Shown: positions 58,001 through 64,000 of the stretch, in pieces
How the letters are laid out: every line of letters begins with the position of its first letter
How positions within the stretch are numbered: the first letter of the stretch is position 1
DNA from: Liolophura sinensis
Taxonomy: Eukaryota > Mollusca > Polyplacophora > Chitonida > Chitonidae
NCBI RefSeq assembly: GCF_032854445.1
Contig: NC_088303.1
Span: 10,425,501 to 10,489,500, forward strand
Direction: 5' to 3'
DNA length: 64,000 nucleotides
Notes under the pieces: model-generated
Seen by the model: only the letters and a program-made list of their open reading frames with translations
Database searches by the model: none
What the model was told of the DNA's origin: nothing
Made by a program: the position numbers and the translations under genes

Positions 58001-61000
58001 ATTATCGGACTGTCACATCAGCCCTGGATTATCAGACTGTCATATCAGCCCTAAACTGTCTCACTGTTATATCAGCCCTGAACTATGGTAATGTCATGTC
58101 ACCCGTGAAGTATCTCACTGTCATATCTGCCCTGGACTATCTCACTTTCTCATCAGCCCTGGATTATCTCACTGTCTCATCAGCACTGGACTATCTCACT
58201 GTCTCATCAGCCCTGGACTATCTCACTGTCACATTAGCCCTAAACTATCTCACTATCTAATCAGCCCTGGACTATCTCACTGTCACATTAGCCCTGAATT
58301 ATCTCACTGTCTTATCAGCCCTGGACTATCTCACTGTCTCATCAGCCTTGAACTATCTCACTGTCATATTACGCCTGAACTATCAGACTGTCACATCAGC
58401 CCCGAAGTGTCTCACTGTTATATCAGCCCTGAACAATGGTAATGTCATGTCACCCGTGAAGTATCTCACTGTCATATCTACCCTGGACTATCTCGCTTTT
58501 TCATCAGCGCTGAACTATCTCACTGTCTCATCAGCCCTGAACTATCTCACTGTCTCATCAGCCCTGGACTATCTCACTGTCTCATCAGCACCTGGACTAT
58601 CTCACTGTCACATTAGCCCTGAACTATCAGACTGTCACATTAGCCCTGAACTATCTCGCTGTCTCATCAGCCCTGGACTATCTCGCTGTCTCATCAGCCC
58701 TGAACCATCTCACTGTGACATTAGCCCTGAACTATCAGACTGTCACATCAGCCCTGAACTATCATACTGTCACATCAGCCCTGGATTATCAGACTGTCAC
58801 ATCAGCCCTGGATTATCTCACTGTCTCATCAGCCCTGGACTATCTCACTGTCTCATCAGCCCTGGACTATCTCACTGTCACATTAGCCCTGAACTATTAG
58901 ACTGTCTCTTCAGCCCTGGACTATCTCACTGTCACATTAGCCCTGAACCATCTCACTGTCTCATCAGCGCTGGACTATCTCACTGTCACATCAGCCCTGG
59001 ACTATCTCACTGTCACATCAGCCCTAGACTATCTCACTGTCACATTGGCCCTGAACTATCAGACTGTCACATCAGCCCTGGACTATATCACTGTCACATT
59101 AGCCCTGAACTATCAGACTGTCACATCAGCCCTGAACTATCAGACTGTCTCATCAGCCCTGGACTATCAAACTGTCACATCAGCCCTGAACTATCAGACT
59201 GTCACATCAGCTCTGAACTATCAGACTGTCACATTAGCCCTGAACTATCAAACTGTAACATCAGCCCTGGATTATCAGACTTTTACATCAGCTCTGAATT
59301 ATTAGACTCTCATATCAGCACGGGACTGTTAGACTTTTACATCAGGCCTGGATTATCAGATATATCAGCCCTGCATTATCAGACTGTTATATCAGTTCAG
59401 GATTATCAGAATGTTATCCGCCCTGAATTATCGGACTGTCATATCAGCCCTGGATTATCAGACTGTCATATCAGCCTGAACTGTCTCACTGTTATATTAG
59501 CCCTGAACTATGGTAATGTCATGTCACCCGTGAAGTATCTCACTGTCATATCTGCCCTGGACTATCTCACTTTCTCATCAGCCCTGGATTATCTCACTGT
59601 CTCATCAGCCCTGGACTATCTCACTGTCACATTAGCCCTGGACTATCTCACTGTCTCATCAGCCCTGGATTATCTCACTGTCTCATCAGCCCTGGACTAT
59701 CTCACTGTCACATTAGCCCTGGACTATCTCACTGTCTCATCAGCCCTGGACTATCTCACTGTCTCATCAGCCCTAGACTATCTCACTGTCACATTATCCC
59801 TGAACTATCAGACTGTCACATCAGCCCTGAACTATCAGACTGTCTCATCAGCCCTGGACTATCTCACTGTCACATTAGCCCTGAACTATCAGACTGTCAC
59901 ATCAGCCCTCAACTATCAGACTGTCACATCAACCCTCAACTATCACACTGTCATATCAGCCCTGAACTATTAGACTGTCTTATCAGCCCTGGACTATATC
60001 ACTGTCACATTATCCCTGAACTATCAGACTGTCACATCAGCCCTGAACTATCAGACTGTCACATCAGCCCTGAACTATCAGACTGTCATATCAGCCCTGA
60101 ACTGTCTCACTGTTATATTAGCCCTGAACAATGGTAATGTCATGTCACCCGTTAAGTATCTCACTGTCATATCTACCCTGGACTATCTCGCTTTCTCATC
60201 AGCACTGAACTATCTCACTGTCTCATCAGCCCTGAACTATCTCACTGTCTCATCAGCCCTGGACTATCTCACTGTCTCAACAGCACCTGGACTATCTCAC
60301 TGTCACATTAGCCCTGAACTTTCAGACTGTCACATTAGCCCTGAACTATCTCGCTGTCTCATCAGCCCTGGACTATCTCGCTGTCTCATCAGCCCTGAAC
60401 CATCTCACTGTGACATTAGCCCTGAACTATCAGACTGTCACATCAGCCCTGAACTATCAGACTGTCACATCAGCCCTGGATTATCAGACTGTCACATCAG
60501 CCCTGGACTATCTCACTGTCTCATCAGCCCTGGACTATCTCACTGTCTCATCAGGCATTCGTTGATTTTCACATGGCTGTCTCTTCAGCCCTGGACTATC
60601 TCACTGTCACATTAGCCCTGAACTATCTCACTGTCTCATCAGCGCTGGACTATCTCACTGTCACATTAGCCCTGGACTATCTCACTGTCACATCAGCCCT
60701 AGACTATCTCACTGTCACATCAGCCCTGAACTATCAGACTGTCACATCAGCCCTGGATTATCAGACTATCATATCAGCCCTGAACTATCAGACTGTCACA
60801 TCAGCCCTGAACTATCAGTCTGTCACATCAGCCCTGAACTATCAGACTGTCACATCAGTCCTCAACTATCACACTGTCACATCAGCACTCAACTATCAGA
60901 CTGTCACATCAGCCCTGAACTATCAGACTGTCACATTAGCCCTGAACCATCAGACTGTCACATCAGCCCTGAACTATCAGTCTGTCACATCTGCCCTGAA

Positions 61001-63590
61001 CTATCAGACTGTCACATCTGCCCTGAACTATCAGACTGTCACATCAGCCCTGAACCATCAGACTGTCACATCAGCTCTGAACTATCAGACTGTCACATCA
61101 GCCCTGGATTATCAGACTGTCTCATCATCCCTGGACTATATCACTGTCACATCAGCCCTGAACTATCACACTGTCACATCAGCCCTGAACTATCAGACTG
61201 TCATATCAGCCCTGAACTATCACACTGTCATATCAGCCCTGAACTATCACACTGTCACATCAGCCGTGAACTATCAGACTGTCACATCAGCCCTGAACTG
61301 TCAGGCTGTCATATCAGCCGTGAACTATCAGACTGTCACATCAGCCCTGAACTGTCAGGCTGTCATATCAGCCCTGAACTATCAGACTGTCACATCAGCC
61401 CTGAACTATCAGACTGTCACATCAGCCCTGGATTATCAGACTTTTACATTAACTCTGAATTTTTAGACTCTCATATCAGCACGGGACTGTTAGACTTTCA
61501 CATCAGACCTGGATTATCAGGCATATCAGCCCTGGATTATCAGACTGTGATATCAGCTCAGGATTATCAGAATGTTATCCGCCCTGAATTATCGGAGTGT
61601 CATATCAGCCCTGGATTATCAGACTATCATATCAGCCCTAAACTGTCTCACTGGTATATCAGCCCTGAACTATGGTAATGTCATGTCACCCGTGAAGTAT
61701 CTCACTGTCATATCTGCCTTGTACTTTCTCACTGTCACATTAGCCTTGAACTTTCAGACTGTCACATCAGCCCTGGACTATCTCACTGTCACATTAGCCC
61801 TGAACTATCTCACTGACTCATCAGCCGTAGACTATCTCACTGTCACATTGGCCCTGAACTATCAGACTGTCTCATCAGCCCTGGACTATCTCACTGTCTC
61901 ATCAGCCCTGGACTATCTCACTGTGACATTAGCCCTGAACTATCATACTGTCACATCAGCCCTGAATTATCAGACTGTCATATCAGCCCTGTACTATGAC
62001 GCAGCCATATCAGCCCTGGATTATCTCACTGTCACAATAGCCCTGAACTATCAGACTGTCACATCAGCCCCGAACTATCACACTGTCATATCAGCCCTGA
62101 ACTATCAGACTGTCACATTAGCCCTAAACTATCAGGCTGTCTCATCAGCCCTGGACTATCTCACTGTCACATTAGCCCTAAACTATCAGATTGTGACATC
62201 AGCGCTGGACTATCTCACTGTCACATTAGCCCTGGACTATCTCACTGTCACATTAGCCCTGGACTATCTCACTGACTCATCAGCCGTAGACTATCTCACT
62301 GTCACATCAGCCCTGAACTATCAGACTGTCTTATCAGCCCTGGACTATTTAACTGTCACATTAGCCCTGAACTATCATACTGTCACATCAGCCCTGAACT
62401 ATCACACTGTCATATCAGCACTGAACTATCAGACTGTCAGATCAGCCCTGAACTATCAGGCTGTCTCATCAGCCCTGGACTATCTCACTGTCACATTAGC
62501 CCTGAACTATCAGACTGTCACATCAGCCTTGAATTATCAGACTGTCACATCCGCCCTGAACTATCAGGCTGTTACATCAGCCCTCAACTATCAGACTGTC
62601 ACATCAGCCCTGAACTATCAGACTGTCACATCAGCCCTGGAATATCTCACTGTCACATCAGCCCTGAACTATCAGACTGTCACATTAGCCCTGAACTATC
62701 AGACTGTCTCATCAGCCCTGGAGTATCTCACTGTCACATTAGCCCTGAACTATCAAACTTTTACATTAGCCCTGAACTATCAGACTGTCACATCCGCCCA
62801 GAACTAGCAGACGGTCACATCAGCCCTGAACTATCAGACTGTCACACCAGCCCTGAACTATTACACTGTCATGTCAGCCCTGAACTATTAGACTGTCACA
62901 TTAGCCCTGAACTAGCAGACTGTCACATCAGCCTTGAACTATCAGACTGTCACATCAGCCCTGAACTATCACACTGTCATATCAGCCCTGAACTATCAGA
63001 CTGTCACATCAGCCCTGGATTATTAGACTGTCACATCAGCCCTGAACTATCAGACTGTCACATCAGCCCTGGATTATTAGACTGTCATATCAGCACGGGA
63101 CTGTCAGACTTTCACATCAGATCTGGACTATCAGGCACATCATCCCTGCATTATCAGACTGTTATATCAGTTCAGGATTATCAGAATGTTATCCGCCCTG
63201 AATTATCGGAGTGTCATATCAGCCCTGGATTATCAGACTGTGATATCAGTTCAGGATTATCAGAATGCTATCCGCCCTGAATTATCGGAGTGTCATATCA
63301 GCCCTGGATTATCAGACTGTCATATCTACCCTGAACTGTCTCACTGTTATATCAGCCCTGAACTATGGTAATGTCATGTCACCCGTGAAGTATCTCACTG
63401 TCATATCTGCCCTGGATTATTAGACTCTCACATCAGCCCCGAACTACCACACTGTCATATCAGTACTGAATTATCAGACTATCATGTTAGCCCGAGATTA
63501 TCAAACTGTCATATCAGCCCTGTACTATCAGACTTTTACATCAGCCAGGGATTATCAGACTGTCATATGAGCACTGGGCTCTCAGGCTTT
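55032..63590. repeat. 27-bp satellite array, about 317 units
   Basis: The unit 'actgtcacatcagccctgaa' plus 'ctatctc' repeats without spacers; the common variants are CTCATC/CACATT/CATATC, GAAC/GGAC and CTCACT/CAGACT. Since 27 is divisible by three, two plus frames stay open over long distances, reading TVTSALNYL or CHISPELSD. The longest run is 541 codons (58348-59973), and it changes frame-type through indels. Rare marker units ('gttatccgccctgaa' at 57985, 59411, 61572 and 63186; 'ggtaatgtcatgtcacccg' at 58087, 58438, 59512, 60133, 61674 and 63367) reveal higher-order repetition. One foreign 21-bp piece interrupts near 60555. Confidence 0.95.
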
Positions 63591-64000
63591 ATGCAAAATA
63601 TAGTAAAGTTTATACAGTTATTCAAAAGTTAGACATTTATTTAGTAAAATTTTCCTGAATTCTAGATAAATCTTCACATTGTATGTTGTTCTATGTCACA
63701 ACAAAATTCTGAAAATTTTCTTCTTTATTCTGCCGAGAAATTAGTGTTAATGATCAGTGAAATGAATACACAAATTGTCTCAGTCTTCTGGTGATACAAG
63801 ACTGTACAACAAACTATTTGTCTTTTACGGATAACCCTTTGCTTAATCATCGTGGGACCGATTTCACAAAGCCAGTAGTTATTTAAATAAAACTTTCAAA
63901 TATATGCTTTTAGAGCTTATTTTCAAGCTTTGTAAAGTAAAATTTTGACCATCCCATCAATGTTATGTCGAAACGAAGGTGTCAAAATTTCAATATTTAA
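63591..64000. other. AT-rich unique sequence after the satellite
   Basis: No repeat, gene or element recognised before the window ends. Confidence 0.5.

Noticed and set aside
58348-59973. 541-codon open frame on plus, and its neighbours to 62807
   Set aside because: By-product of a 27-bp period without stops in two frames; reading phase changes through indels inside the same array and there is no start context or domain.

Overview
This is a eukaryotic, AT-rich, gene-poor stretch with no operons and no bacterial signatures. The repeated tRNA-derived SINE tails (type 'acgccgtactcaagaatatt' plus a TTTA-rich end) are, from memory, typical of molluscs and other lophotrochozoans. I therefore read the window as a lophotrochozoan, most likely molluscan, nuclear genome; this is inference.

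The only recognisable host gene family is GT10 alpha-1,3-fucosyltransferase (FUT), always on the minus strand, in four copies. Copy C (1.6-2.7 kb) is a frameshifted pseudogene. Copy A (20.0-21.2 kb) is a complete single-exon 407-aa enzyme. Copy B (29.1-30.2 kb) has an open catalytic domain but has lost its start codon and membrane anchor. Copy D (53.5-54.2 kb) is a half-gene pseudogene. Flanking DNA was duplicated with the genes: the ~6.4 kb block around A (19.2-25.7 kb) can be followed piecewise around B from 28.3 to 48.3 kb, where insertions have stretched it about threefold.

Layout. 1-2.7 kb: SINE scraps and FUT-C. 2.7-6.2: decayed non-LTR retrotransposon (minus). 7.4-12.6: 54-bp minisatellite, about 95 copies with higher-order structure. 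12.7: 5'-truncated SINE with perfect target-site duplication. 13.8-14.4: 174-bp tandem repeat. 14.4-19.2: mostly featureless. 19.2-25.7: FUT-A block. 25.7-28.3: featureless. 28.3-48.3: FUT-B block, invaded by a full SINE, two solo LTRs of one family (4-bp target duplications), a decayed Ty3/Gypsy-type LTR retrotransposon (35.1-41.7), a short inverted-repeat element, a 34-bp minisatellite and another SINE. 48.4-52.5: 61-bp and 30-bp minisatellites split by a Penelope-like reverse transcriptase. 53.5-55.0: FUT-D and flank. 55.0-63.6: about 317 copies of a 27-bp satellite. 63.6-64.0: unique AT-rich DNA.

Tandem arrays make up roughly a quarter of the window and account for most of the long open frames, which I do not regard as genes. 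The biology on show is birth-and-death evolution of a glycosyltransferase cluster inside a transposon- and satellite-rich region. Several before/after insertion sites can be read directly by comparing the duplicated blocks. I did not find a convincing new multi-gene system.
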